From the IMG/VR virus record IMGVR_UViG_3300026097_001200, positions 1 to 64,000 of that record: a DNA stretch of 64,000 nucleotides. One strand, given 5' to 3'. The first letter of the stretch is position 1; every line of letters begins with the position of its first letter. Under the pieces are notes generated by a model. The model was given only the letters and a program-made list of their open reading frames with translations. It ran no database searches and was not told the origin of the DNA. Of this stretch, positions 34,718 to 43,264 are shown one piece after another. This DNA comes from a virus. The position numbers were made by a program, and so were the translations under genes.

Positions 34718-35391
34718 TGCATATATATTTCAACGGCGATAGCAACATGAGCGGTGCCGAACTAGAAAAAGACGCACCTACTATTGCTAGTACAATATCA
34801 CGCAGACTGCGAGCTACTGAATCTGTAAATCATGCCCGTGGAGGAGCCAGTAACGATTACATATATCGAACCACAGTAGAGTATTTACAAAATAATACGC
34901 CAGATTTTGTTGTTATTGGTGTTACAGAAATGGGACGCGGTGAATGGTTGGTTCCATGGTACGGCGAATTGCAGTATATGCAGGTAAACAATCTCGAAAT
35001 GGTAGATGACGCTATGATTGACGGCAGCGGACTACGTAATCGATACAATCATTGGAAGGAATTCCAGCAACAAACGAAACCATTCCACGAGAGTCAGGCC
35101 TGGTATTGGCACGAAAAATACTATAACCTGCATACCATGTTGCAATATATGAAAATTCCGCACATATTTTTTCATGCTTTTCACACATTTAGAATTTATT
35201 CAAAAGCGTACCAGTTAGATTGGCACGGAAGTTTTGTCGAGCCGTACACCATTGGCGAAACCTATATAAAATGGTGCGAAAAGCATGGATACGAAGAAAT
35301 TACCCCAGGCTGGCATCATTACAACAGCGATGCACAAAGAGCCTGGGCAGATAGATTGTTATCACACGCTACCAAAGAAGGCATACTATGA
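34717..35391 (+). CDS. SGNH-hydrolase-like protein
   Basis: 224 aa from ATG 34717. Block I is YFNGDSNMSG with the nucleophile Ser in GDS; HARGGASNDYI resembles blocks II/III. The tail GWHHYNSDAQRAWADRLL supplies a possible catalytic His. The next gene is a relative with the same GDS start and a similar (R)xWAD tail, so this is a tandem duplicate. Probable esterase or deacetylase of unknown substrate. Confidence 0.55.
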   Translation: MHIYFNGDSNMSGAELEKDAPTIASTISRRLRATESVNHARGGASNDYIYRTTVEYLQNNTPDFVVIGVTEMGRGEWLVPWYGELQYMQVNNLEMVDDAMIDGSGLRNRYNHWKEFQQQTKPFHESQAWYWHEKYYNLHTMLQYMKIPHIFFHAFHTFRIYSKAYQLDWHGSFVEPYTIGETYIKWCEKHGYEEITPGWHHYNSDAQRAWADRLLSHATKEGIL

Positions 35392-36083
35392 TACTGTATG
35401 TCAACGGCGACAGTCACACAGCGGCAGCTGAAGCGGTACATCCTGCAGCATTTGCAGAAGACGATCCAGACTATGGACATCTATTGCGTAGACCGCATCC
35501 TGCTAATCTTGCTGTAAGCTGGGGCAGACAGTTAGCAACAATACTGAGTTGCAAATTTACCTGTGATGCCGAGAGTGCTAGCAGTAACGATAGAATCATT
35601 CGTACCACTCGATCTTGGATGCAGCGTAACCGAGACCGAGCTTTGATTATAATTCAGTGGAGTACCTGGGAACGTGAAGAATGGCTGATTGATGATGTAT
35701 ACTACCAGGTTAATGCCAGTGGTGTCGACGAAGTGCCCGAGAGCCATCAGGAGCAGTACAAACAGTTTGTAATAGACGTGGACTGGCAGAAAAAAACTGC
35801 CGAAGCCCATGACAAAATTTGGAACTTTCACTTGGATCTAGAGCAAGCGGGACTAGATCATATTTTCTTCAATGGCAATACCAGTTTTAGCAGTATCAAA
35901 CAAAGAAAAGACTGGGGCACTTGTTATATGGATCCTTACTCAGACCATGGCACATTTCACAATCAGTTGCAAAATGCCGGAGTTCGCACAGTGAATCCGC
36001 ATAGCTATCACTATGGCGAAGACGGCCATAGACAATGGGCAGATATTGTGTTACAGTATATTAGAACTAACAATCTATACTAG
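35388..36083 (+). CDS. SGNH-hydrolase-like protein, tandem relative
   Basis: 231 aa, overlapping the previous gene by four bases (ATGA). Block I is YVNGDSHTAA; SASSNDRIIRTTRSW is the equivalent of the middle blocks, and HYGEDGHRQWADIVLQYI carries the C-terminal His. It shares the GDS...SNDxIxRTT...WAD plan with the gene before it. No signal peptide. The function of such pairs in marine phages is unknown; O-deacylation of a glycan is one possibility. Confidence 0.55.
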   Translation: MILYVNGDSHTAAAEAVHPAAFAEDDPDYGHLLRRPHPANLAVSWGRQLATILSCKFTCDAESASSNDRIIRTTRSWMQRNRDRALIIIQWSTWEREEWLIDDVYYQVNASGVDEVPESHQEQYKQFVIDVDWQKKTAEAHDKIWNFHLDLEQAGLDHIFFNGNTSFSSIKQRKDWGTCYMDPYSDHGTFHNQLQNAGVRTVNPHSYHYGEDGHRQWADIVLQYIRTNNLY

Positions 36084-36090
36084 GTAGAAT

Positions 36091-37101
36091 ATGAAATATT
36101 TGCTTATTGACACTGCTAATATGTTTTTCCGTGCAAGACACACAGCATACAGAGCCGCCGACGCAGAAGAAAAAGTAGGATGGGCACTGCATGTTACTAT
36201 GAGCAGTGTAAACAAAGTAGTTCAACAGTTTGGTGCAGATCATGTGATATTTGCACTAGAAGGTCGTAGTTGGCGCAAGGATGTCTACGAACCTTATAAA
36301 AAGAATCGCAGTGTAGCAAGAGCCGCACTGTCAGACGCAGAACTTGAAGAAGACAAGATGTTTTGGGAAACTCTAGACGATCTTGTTGATTATCTGCGCA
36401 CACAAACCAATTGCAGTGTTATCCGGCAGCCGGAATCAGAAGCAGATGACATAATTGCAAGATGGATTGATCTGCATCCAGAAGACAAGCACGTTATTGT
36501 CAGCAGTGACACAGACTTTGTGCAACTGTTAAATGATCGTGTTACGCAGTACAATGGCATTGCAGATCAATTGATTTCCACAGAAGGTGTATTTGACGGC
36601 AAAGGCAAGCCTGTTATTGACAAGAAAACCAAAGCCCCAAAAGAAACACCTGATCCAGGTTGGTTGCTTTTCGAAAAATGTATGAGAGGCGACAGCAGTG
36701 ACAATATCTTTTCAGCATATCCTGGTGTACGCAAAAAAGGCACTAAAAACAAAGTGGGACTGTTAGAGGCATACGAAGATCGCGAAAAGCGAGGCTATGC
36801 CTGGAACAATCTCATGCTAAGTCGATGGACTGATCACAACGGCGATGAACATCGTGTGTTAGACGATTACGAACGCAATCGTGCACTCATTGACTTGCAA
36901 GCACAACCGCAACATATCAAGGACGCAGTTGATGTAGCTATTGTGCAAGAATTGGAACAAAAGGAAGTGCCACAAGTAGGCGTGAGATTTATGAAATTTT
37001 GCGGCAAGCACAACTTGGCAAAACTCAGCGAAAGTGCAGAACAGTATGCCAAATGGCTAACAGCCAAATACCAAGGAGATCTTTTAAATGTTAAAAGCTA
37101 A
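36091..37101 (+). CDS. rnh: RNase H / 5'-3' exonuclease (T4 Rnh-like)
   Basis: 336 aa (T4 Rnh is 305). FEN/PIN-type acid pattern: YLLIDTANMFFRARH near residue 3, VIFALEGRSWRKDVYEPYKKNR near 53 (quoted in part), ESEADDIIARWI near 115, VIVSSDTDFVQLL near 135 and MRGDSSDNI near 199. It would remove RNA primers from Okazaki fragments at the phage fork. It overlaps the next gene by 14 bases. Confidence 0.85.
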   Translation: MKYLLIDTANMFFRARHTAYRAADAEEKVGWALHVTMSSVNKVVQQFGADHVIFALEGRSWRKDVYEPYKKNRSVARAALSDAELEEDKMFWETLDDLVDYLRTQTNCSVIRQPESEADDIIARWIDLHPEDKHVIVSSDTDFVQLLNDRVTQYNGIADQLISTEGVFDGKGKPVIDKKTKAPKETPDPGWLLFEKCMRGDSSDNIFSAYPGVRKKGTKNKVGLLEAYEDREKRGYAWNNLMLSRWTDHNGDEHRVLDDYERNRALIDLQAQPQHIKDAVDVAIVQELEQKEVPQVGVRFMKFCGKHNLAKLSESAEQYAKWLTAKYQGDLLNVKS

Positions 37102-37552
37102 GACAGTGATAGCTGATCGTTATTGGATACTACAAAGCGATTCTAATAAAGTAGGTGAGATTGAACGCAACGACGAAGGCAGTTACAATCTAAAAGTACA
37201 AGGAAGGATAGAACAGTTTAAAACGCTGAACATGATCAATCAGCGACTGTCTACACCTATTAGTTTTGTTGACAGCAAACAAGAAAAACAAAATCAAGAA
37301 TATCAAGTTCACGGATATCCAACCAGTTGCAAACCTTATAATCCATTGTTTAACGTGGTTGACCAACTGCCGATCTTTACCAAAGGGGAACACAGCAAGA
37401 GCTGGTTTGCGGCAGGATGGTATCAGGTAAAGCAAAAAAGCAAATGGAAAACCATTCTTTGTCCTAAACTGATCATGCTAGATCGCTATGAGCACAGAGG
37501 TCCTTTTCGCAGCAAGGACGAAATCATCAGTTCTATCAAGGACAGACTATGA
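37088..37552 (+). CDS. Conserved phage protein
   Basis: 154 aa. Starts with VIADRYWILQSDSNKVGEI, has VHGYPTSCKPYNPLFNV in the middle and DQLPIFTKGEHSKSWFAAGWY and SKWKTILCPKL later. I recognise this plan from T4-like marine phages, where it lies near replication genes; the function is not known to me. It overlaps the genes on both sides. Confidence 0.6.
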   Translation: MLKAKTVIADRYWILQSDSNKVGEIERNDEGSYNLKVQGRIEQFKTLNMINQRLSTPISFVDSKQEKQNQEYQVHGYPTSCKPYNPLFNVVDQLPIFTKGEHSKSWFAAGWYQVKQKSKWKTILCPKLIMLDRYEHRGPFRSKDEIISSIKDRL

Positions 37553-37752
37553 GTTTGTATATCAAGCGTTTTGCAGAGCGGGTGCAAACACTTGACAGCA
37601 GACAGGCCAAGGATTTTACTTGGCCTATCCGTGATGCAAAAAATCTGCAAACTGAGTTGTTAAAGTTACTCAGTGACTTAGATGAACTGCGTAACAGTGA
37701 AAAAGAGCAGATTGACACCATTGAAGTTCAAGTACAGGGCGGAAAGTGGTAA
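37549..37752 (+). CDS. Small helical hypothetical protein
   Basis: 67 aa, ATGA overlap with the gene before. RQAKDFTWPIRDAKNLQTEL and KLLSDLDELRNSEKE suggest a coiled coil; the end is VQVQGGKW. No function is assigned. Confidence 0.6.
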   Translation: MSLYIKRFAERVQTLDSRQAKDFTWPIRDAKNLQTELLKLLSDLDELRNSEKEQIDTIEVQVQGGKW

Positions 37753-37758
37753 TAAATA
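37751..37758 (+). promoter_or_regulatory. Late-like motif AATAAATA
   Basis: Predicted transcription start near 37764, giving a 13-base leader with ACAAGGTGATAAA before the GTG at 37777. Confidence 0.4.
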
Positions 37759-37776
37759 TGCTTACAAGGTGATAAA

Positions 37777-38070
37777 GTGAGTAGACCAAAACCGCAGGTA
37801 CTGGCGGAAAAAGCCAACAAAGACAGCTATAAAAACGAGCAGGTTCTTGCCAGCGACGGTATCTGGGCAGTGTTCTACGACGGTACACCTATTAATCTCA
37901 AAACTAGTAATCTTCTCACACAGTACCCGGGTCCGAAATATAAAAAAGTTAGTTTTAGTAACCCAGGGCATGCTATTAACTTGGCTAAAAAACTCAACAG
38001 TCAGTTTGACACCGATCTATTTTCTGTATACCTGTTGCGTGATGGCGAAAAAATCTACCCTGAAAAATGA
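37777..38070 (+). CDS. Small conserved phage protein
   Basis: 97 aa starting at GTG 37777, preceded by AAGGTGATAAA. Conserved-looking blocks are GIWAVFYDGTPINLK, GPKYKKVSFSNPGHAINLAK and DLFSVYLLRDGEKI. No known domain. The next gene overlaps its last 29 bases. Confidence 0.6.
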   Translation: MSRPKPQVLAEKANKDSYKNEQVLASDGIWAVFYDGTPINLKTSNLLTQYPGPKYKKVSFSNPGHAINLAKKLNSQFDTDLFSVYLLRDGEKIYPEK

Positions 38071-38428
38071 AATCTTCTGGGAAGCATTCGACCAGTGGGA
38101 ACAGAAAGATTGCACGTGGACAGAAGCCTGGGCTCGATGGTGGCAGGACAAAAGAAGCAACGACAATCTTCACCTTGCTTGGCCTGGCATAAAAGCATTC
38201 ACTAAAGATCTTAAACGTCCGCATTGGTACATTCCGTTTAACACTGTTAACAAAACACCTAGAGATATGCTGGCAGTCAAACAGCATGTTCGAGGACCTT
38301 ACGGATTTGTGTCGCACGGCAATCCTAGAACCATGTGCCTAATAGTGTTTGACGCTAAAACTGCTAGCCTACTGAGTCTTTATGATTCTGCTGATAAATG
38401 GCTTGACAGCCTGCGAGATTCCAAGTAA
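38042..38428 (+). CDS. Hypothetical protein
   Basis: 128 aa from ATG 38042. Tryptophan-rich (WEAFDQWEQKDCTWTEAWAR, quoted in part) with a later HVRGPYGFVSHGNPRTMCLIVFD block. No recognised motif. An ATG at 38067 would shorten it only if in frame; it is not, so 38042 is the only plausible ATG. Confidence 0.5.
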   Translation: MAKKSTLKNEIFWEAFDQWEQKDCTWTEAWARWWQDKRSNDNLHLAWPGIKAFTKDLKRPHWYIPFNTVNKTPRDMLAVKQHVRGPYGFVSHGNPRTMCLIVFDAKTASLLSLYDSADKWLDSLRDSK

Positions 38429-38463
38429 ACTAAGTGTAAATTGGAAATACAGGACTAGACACC

Positions 38464-38664
38464 TTGACTTTATCCGAAGATAGATTGGCTGTTGCCGAAG
38501 CAGTGCTGTGCGGAGATATCAGTGCTGACTATTTGACCGACCGAGAAATTGTGTTGCTTGCAATGAGAGCACAGGAGTTGGCATTTGAACGACAGCTGGA
38601 AAAGCACTACAAACAAAATCCTGGTTTGACATTTTCTGGCACTGAAACGGAGCAAAGGCACTGA
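38464..38664 (+). CDS. Small hypothetical protein (TTG start)
   Basis: 66 aa from TTG 38464 with AGGACTAGACACC upstream. Helical and acidic at first (SEDRLAVAEAVLCG), then FERQLEKHYKQNPGLTFSG. The stop overlaps the ATG of the FG-GAP gene (TGATG), which supports real translation. No function is assigned. Confidence 0.5.
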   Translation: MTLSEDRLAVAEAVLCGDISADYLTDREIVLLAMRAQELAFERQLEKHYKQNPGLTFSGTETEQRH

Positions 38665-40421
38665 TGAAAACATTCAACTATCACAGCACCAACCTGCACT
38701 ACAGCGAACTGGCAAGTGATCCGCAGTACAGCAATGTGGAGTTTCAGTTTTCGCAGCAATATGTCATCCGTGATGACGTCAATGGTGACGGCTATCTGGA
38801 CATAGTGAATTTTCCAAACTTGGGCAATGAACCATTGATCGAAGAGCCACGACCAAAGCCCATTGCCTGGATCTGGGAGCCAACAACAGGCGAATACGTT
38901 GATCAAAGCGAAACCATCTTTGAGAATTGGGATGCAGTGGACTTGGCTTTTGTTCGAGACATTGCACAAGGTGACTTTGACGGCGATGGCGATCAGGACT
39001 ATGTGTTACTGGACCCTGGATTCGAAAACAGAATTCTATATCCGATCGCAAGAAATAAGCCCGGCGGCGAATTGCACTATATCGAAAATACAGAATCAGG
39101 ACTGCGATGGGCAGACGAAGTATTTGATCAGTCCAGTCGAAGCTTTAACCACATTGGCGATTCGGCTGATTTCGACGGTGATGGTGATATTGATATTGGC
39201 ATTGCAAAGTTTACTCATAAAACCACACATGCGCCTCATATTGCTATTAACAACGGCGATGGCAGTTGGACCGTAGAAAAAGACATGTTTTCTGGCAATC
39301 CAGCAAAACCAGTCAGTGGCATGGGGTTTGTGGAACTGGCCGATGGCAGAACAGCAGTGGCAGCCGGCTTTTACTTCAACGAAAATGCCAATACCGAAAA
39401 CCAATTGTGGGTTTATAACAGCAGCACTGAACAGTTTGAGTTCTACGATACATACAAGCAGATTCCAAATCGCGGCGCGGTGGATCACGTTAACATTGAC
39501 GTAAACAACGACGGTCTCAAAGACCTAGTGATTATGTACGAGGGATATATTGAAATTGACAATCAAACAAGCGATTACTACCAGATTCTACTCCAAAACG
39601 AAGACAGCGAATTTGTAGAGCACCAGGTAATTGCAAACGATGCAGGTAATCACGTCAGCGGGCACCTACAGTTCGATGACTTGAACAATGATGGCTATGT
39701 TGATTTCATTATTGATAAATGGCGTATTGAGTTTAACAACGACGCAGAGTGGCAACAGGCAAACCGTGTGTTCTATGTAAACAACGGAGACGGCAGTTTC
39801 TCACAGGCACCTGCTACAAACTTCAACTTCACTGATGTGTCCGGTGAGTTCGTCTACAGTGAAAACGGTGTGCAACTAACGGACGGCATCGAAGAGTACA
39901 ATTTCAACATGTACCACGATGTAAACCAGGATGGACTGGTGGACCTGATTCAGTTTGGAACCGAGACTCCGGTGGACACACACTGGGCAGAAAAACAGGT
40001 AGGAGAACGAGCCACAGTGTACCTAGGGTCACTGACCATGGAACAGCTGGTTGACGATGTGGAACATGAACCGCTCAGCAGTGATCAAGGCTGGGTGGTC
40101 AAGCTCATAGACACACTGTTCACAGACCAAGAACAGCAGCAGTTTGAGTTGGTGCAAACCGGTGTGGATTTTCTCAATCAAGGCATGAGCAAACAGGAGA
40201 TTGCTGCTGCCGCCGCATCTTTCACCAGCGGCGACGACAACAGTGTATTGATGGAAAAGATCTGGCTTGAACTGTTTGGAACAGAAATCAGCACTGGTGA
40301 CCTGGCATATTGGAGCAACGCCATTGACAGTGGCTTGTACTCACAGGGCGATATTGCATTGTTAGCTGTTGACTATTACAACCTTGGCACTGCAAGTCTC
40401 AGCGATTTGTTTTATTCATGA
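38664..40421 (+). CDS. FG-GAP/VCBS-repeat adhesin-like protein
   Basis: 585 aa. Six or more calcium-binding DxDxDG-type repeats: DVNGDGYLDIV, GDFDGDGDQDYVLL, ADFDGDGDIDIGIA, DVNNDGLKDLVIM, DLNNDGYVDFII, DVNQDGLVDLI. This is the FG-GAP/VCBS beta-propeller pattern. Residues 480-585 are Asp/Ala-rich and helical (FLNQGMSKQEIAAAAASF, LFGTEISTGDLAYWSNAI), like a DUF4214 repeat from surface-layer or adhesin proteins. No signal peptide, consistent with a virion fibre or spike that binds glycans using Ca2+. Its end overlaps the convergent minus-strand gene by 23 bases. Confidence 0.7.
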   Translation: MKTFNYHSTNLHYSELASDPQYSNVEFQFSQQYVIRDDVNGDGYLDIVNFPNLGNEPLIEEPRPKPIAWIWEPTTGEYVDQSETIFENWDAVDLAFVRDIAQGDFDGDGDQDYVLLDPGFENRILYPIARNKPGGELHYIENTESGLRWADEVFDQSSRSFNHIGDSADFDGDGDIDIGIAKFTHKTTHAPHIAINNGDGSWTVEKDMFSGNPAKPVSGMGFVELADGRTAVAAGFYFNENANTENQLWVYNSSTEQFEFYDTYKQIPNRGAVDHVNIDVNNDGLKDLVIMYEGYIEIDNQTSDYYQILLQNEDSEFVEHQVIANDAGNHVSGHLQFDDLNNDGYVDFIIDKWRIEFNNDAEWQQANRVFYVNNGDGSFSQAPATNFNFTDVSGEFVYSENGVQLTDGIEEYNFNMYHDVNQDGLVDLIQFGTETPVDTHWAEKQVGERATVYLGSLTMEQLVDDVEHEPLSSDQGWVVKLIDTLFTDQEQQQFELVQTGVDFLNQGMSKQEIAAAAASFTSGDDNSVLMEKIWLELFGTEISTGDLAYWSNAIDSGLYSQGDIALLAVDYYNLGTASLSDLFYS

Positions 40422-41127
40422 AATCTAGGATTTCAGCAGACAGTTGCTCATGTGCTTCTCGACCGGGATGTACACCGTCAGGAAATAACAAGCTTTCTTC
40501 CATGGCGGCAAAAATTTGTGCTACATTAGACAGTTCAGTATTTTTTGTTTCGGCACTGTCTAGATTTTTTCCGAACTCAAAAATATTAATGTTCAACAAA
40601 TTTTGAGTTTCAGGCAAATCTGGCATATTTAAAAGTTTGTTTCTCCAAGAGTTTACGGTATATACTGGATCTGGAATATATTCTGAGAATTCTGGTTGCA
40701 CAACAGGTGCTTGTCCTTCAATTAGCATAATATTGTTTATTTTATATTTTTCTATAATCTTTTTAATTTTGCCATATGATTCGTTTGCGGCTTCTTTTAT
40801 TGAAGATTGGAACATCCATTCTTTATTATTTTGCCATATATCTTGCATATTATTTTTATAGTCTCTGAGAATTTCAGCGTGGAACCATATGACTAAATCT
40901 GAATCATTGAAAATAGCTTCTTCGCTACCGTCGATAAAATTTTCCATGTATGTCCAAGACTTAAGATTGCCCTCTCCTATAAAGCCGAAATTATACACTC
41001 TGTAACCATGTTTTTCTAATATACCATGTATATGTCCGTTAACTAATGTGTCAGTGCCTTCTATTCGCCACATTGATTCTGCCCAGCTATCACCTAATAT
41101 AAAAATTGCAGGCTTACGTGTATTCAT
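40399..41127 (-). CDS. SGNH-hydrolase-like protein
   Basis: 242 aa on the minus strand. Block I FILGDSWAESMW near residue 9, block III-like NFGFIGEGNLKSW near 47, and LFPDGVHPGREAH near 212 carrying the Asp-x-x-His dyad. All three catalytic residues are present. It overlaps the upstream relative by 14 bases. It belongs to a minus-strand island with oxygenases, a radical SAM protein and a glycosyltransferase. A carbohydrate esterase is plausible. Confidence 0.65.
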   Translation of the reverse strand: MNTRKPAIFILGDSWAESMWRIEGTDTLVNGHIHGILEKHGYRVYNFGFIGEGNLKSWTYMENFIDGSEEAIFNDSDLVIWFHAEILRDYKNNMQDIWQNNKEWMFQSSIKEAANESYGKIKKIIEKYKINNIMLIEGQAPVVQPEFSEYIPDPVYTVNSWRNKLLNMPDLPETQNLLNINIFEFGKNLDSAETKNTELSNVAQIFAAMEESLLFPDGVHPGREAHEQLSAEILDFMNKTNR

Positions 41128-41857
41128 TATGTGTCATCCTATTTAAAAAATTAATAATTCTATCAGCTAATTGTTTATACGGCCTTGGCCCAGGATGTGC
41201 ATTATCTGGAAACATTGGACTATCGTTCATAGCTTTTAGTATTTGTATTTGATTTTCTAGTTCTTTTACCTTAGTTTCGTTACTATCCAAATTTAATCCC
41301 ATCTCGAACATGTCGCTTGGTAGTCCTAAAAATTTAGAATCAGGCAGGTTTGGCATATCGAGTATTTTATTTCTCCAGGATTTAACTGTATAAACTGGTT
41401 CTGGTATATATTTAGAAAATTCAGGCTCTACCACTGACGCCTGCCCTTCTACTAAAAAGATATTATCAATTTTAAATTCAGAAATAATATCACTTATTTC
41501 TCGATAAACTTTTTTAGCTGTAATATGTACTAGGTCATGTAATTTCCATTCCCAATTGTCAATTGGCCATCCATTTTTTTCCTGTGATGGATTAATTAGA
41601 AAACTATTTAAATCTCTGATTGGTGTAGTATGAAACCATACTATTAAATCAGGTTTTTCCAATTTTAAAATAAAATTTTTATATAAGTTCCATGAGTGAT
41701 AATTGGACATACCAATTGTACCAAAATTATAAACAGCGCATCCTTTTTTTTCTAATAAACCAGTTAAATGTCCATTTACCAAAGTGGTAGTTCCGGCACA
41801 GCGCCACATCGATTCTGCCCAACAATCACCTAGTATTACAATTTTTTTTTGATTCAC
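41114..41857 (-). CDS. SGNH-hydrolase-like protein with Cys at nucleophile position
   Basis: 247 aa, GTG start overlapping the preceding stop (GTGA). Closely related to the next gene downstream: VILGDCWAESMWRCAG, NFGTIGMSNYHSW, EGQASVVEPEFSKYIPEPVY and MFPDNAHPGPRPY. The Ser of GDS is Cys here (GDC), while the Asp/His dyad is kept. It may be a Cys-nucleophile hydrolase, a transferase, or an inactive partner of its neighbour. Confidence 0.6.
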   Translation of the reverse strand: MNQKKIVILGDCWAESMWRCAGTTTLVNGHLTGLLEKKGCAVYNFGTIGMSNYHSWNLYKNFILKLEKPDLIVWFHTTPIRDLNSFLINPSQEKNGWPIDNWEWKLHDLVHITAKKVYREISDIISEFKIDNIFLVEGQASVVEPEFSKYIPEPVYTVKSWRNKILDMPNLPDSKFLGLPSDMFEMGLNLDSNETKVKELENQIQILKAMNDSPMFPDNAHPGPRPYKQLADRIINFLNRMTHNEYT

Positions 41858-41994
41858 CCTTGTCCTCGGTAGCGTTTTTTAACTGTGTTTTTACCTTTAT
41901 AACTGCTACGAGGACTATGTCCTATACTGGTACGTTTTTTTACACTGCGTTCACTGATTAATGTACTTTGCGTTGAAGATTTTTTTGTTGCCAT
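41854..41994 (-). CDS. 46-aa basic phage protein
   Basis: Minus-strand ATG 41994-41992, TGA 41856-41854. A Ser/Thr/Lys-rich peptide with SERSVKKRTSIGHSPRSS, ending in KKRYRGQG. I recall small proteins with the KKRTSIGxSxR...YRGQG pattern in marine T4-like phages; the role is unknown. Strongly basic, so nucleic-acid contact is likely but inferred. It is coupled to the SGNH gene that follows. Confidence 0.65.
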   Translation of the reverse strand: MATKKSSTQSTLISERSVKKRTSIGHSPRSSYKGKNTVKKRYRGQG

Positions 41995-41997
41995 AAT

Positions 41998-42642
41998 TTA
42001 CCTATTTTTTAATAATACTGTTAGACCTAATAGCATGCTGTATCTATCTTGTCTTGTACGATTCCACCCATCGTGCCATGTATTCCAGTCATTTGCATGA
42101 AACCACCCTTGGCCAAAATCACTAGGAACCTGTAGTGGGTTATTTCTTTGTGGGTCGTCGTAAAACATAGTACAATGATCTATGCTATCGTGATCTGTAA
42201 AATATACCATGCCGGTGCCAATTAGCAATCGATAATCACAGTGAATACCATTTTCAAATCCTGGTTTGTCCAGTGTAAACTCGGCGTGTAGTTCACTGTT
42301 TTCCATCATCATATCAGATGTCATGCCCCAGCGACTGGTAAATTCTTCTTTTTGAGAGTATAGTGCATCAATTACTTTGCGTTTTGCTATATCTGTGCCA
42401 AAATAACGAATAACCTGTTGTAGCATTGGGCTATCAGGGCGATGTACTTTGTAGCGATACCCTCCCCACATGTCATGGTCGATTTTAGTTTCCACGCCAT
42501 ATGGATTCCATGATTCTTTTTTAAGCTCATCGACTATATCGGGCTGGGTGTGACCGTTACTAAAAGATATCTGTAGAACCTTGCTATCAATAGGTTCTAA
42601 ATCAAAAAAGATGTTGTCTAATGTATTAAAATAATCGTACAT
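41998..42642 (-). CDS. 2OG-Fe(II) oxygenase-like protein
   Basis: 214 aa from ATG 42642, chosen because AAAGGACGTAGAAGC lies just upstream; an ATG 30 bases further up overlaps the previous gene. The double-stranded beta-helix core shows HCDYRLLIGTGMVYF (HxD iron ligands), then HANDWNTWHDGWNRT with the distal His, and R-Q-D-R-Y-S-M for the 2-oxoglutarate Arg. Prolyl-hydroxylase-like in style. It forms a pair with the gene upstream. The substrate is unknown. Confidence 0.65.
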   Translation of the reverse strand: MYDYFNTLDNIFFDLEPIDSKVLQISFSNGHTQPDIVDELKKESWNPYGVETKIDHDMWGGYRYKVHRPDSPMLQQVIRYFGTDIAKRKVIDALYSQKEEFTSRWGMTSDMMMENSELHAEFTLDKPGFENGIHCDYRLLIGTGMVYFTDHDSIDHCTMFYDDPQRNNPLQVPSDFGQGWFHANDWNTWHDGWNRTRQDRYSMLLGLTVLLKNR

Positions 42643-42646
42643 GCTT

Positions 42647-43264
42647 CTACGTCCTTTGTAAGTGTGCTCCAATGTTATTTTCTTCTTGACTTGAATTATA
42701 CAACCATATCAATATACTGTATCGATCGTCGTTGGTGTTATTTTTTCCAGCATGCCATATTTTTTCTGGGATTGCCCAACCTTTACTGAATTCAGTACTA
42801 CTAATATAAATTGGGATATTATCATGTTCATTGGCGTAAAACTCAGTAGCTCTGTTACTATCTAATTCTTGATTTAAATAGATCATAGCAGACAGCCATA
42901 CGCGATCAGGATCGTAGTGTTTGCCGACGTGATACCCAGGCTTGTCTTTTGTTAATGAAACATATAGTTTTCCGTACTCATTGATTTCATTTAAACTTAT
43001 ATCAAGATTATGTGATACTACAATCTCAGATAAAATCGCCTTTACAGTATCACTACCGAGATATTGTATTATTTGTTGTAATTTTGTGCAGGATATATCT
43101 GTACAACGCTGTCTGTAGCATGCAATATATGTATTCTGATCTAAGTCCTCCCATGATTCCGAACGCAACGAATCATGCAATTCTTCTTTGGTAAAAGGAC
43201 AGCAAAGAGATAGTTCTAACGGGAGGCCATTGCCGTTATCTATGCATGTTAAAGAAAAATCCAT
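42647..43264 (-). CDS. 2OG-Fe(II) oxygenase-like protein
   Basis: 205 aa on the minus strand. Core: HVGKHYDPDRVWLSAMIYLN (HxD iron ligands), ATEFYANEHDNIPIYI, then IPEKIWHAGKNNTNDDRYSIL with distal His and Arg. It shares this layout with the downstream gene, so the two are diverged paralogues. It starts two bases from the radical SAM stop. It could hydroxylate a protein side chain, sugar or base. Confidence 0.65.
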   Translation of the reverse strand: MDFSLTCIDNGNGLPLELSLCCPFTKEELHDSLRSESWEDLDQNTYIACYRQRCTDISCTKLQQIIQYLGSDTVKAILSEIVVSHNLDISLNEINEYGKLYVSLTKDKPGYHVGKHYDPDRVWLSAMIYLNQELDSNRATEFYANEHDNIPIYISSTEFSKGWAIPEKIWHAGKNNTNDDRYSILIWLYNSSQEENNIGAHLQRT

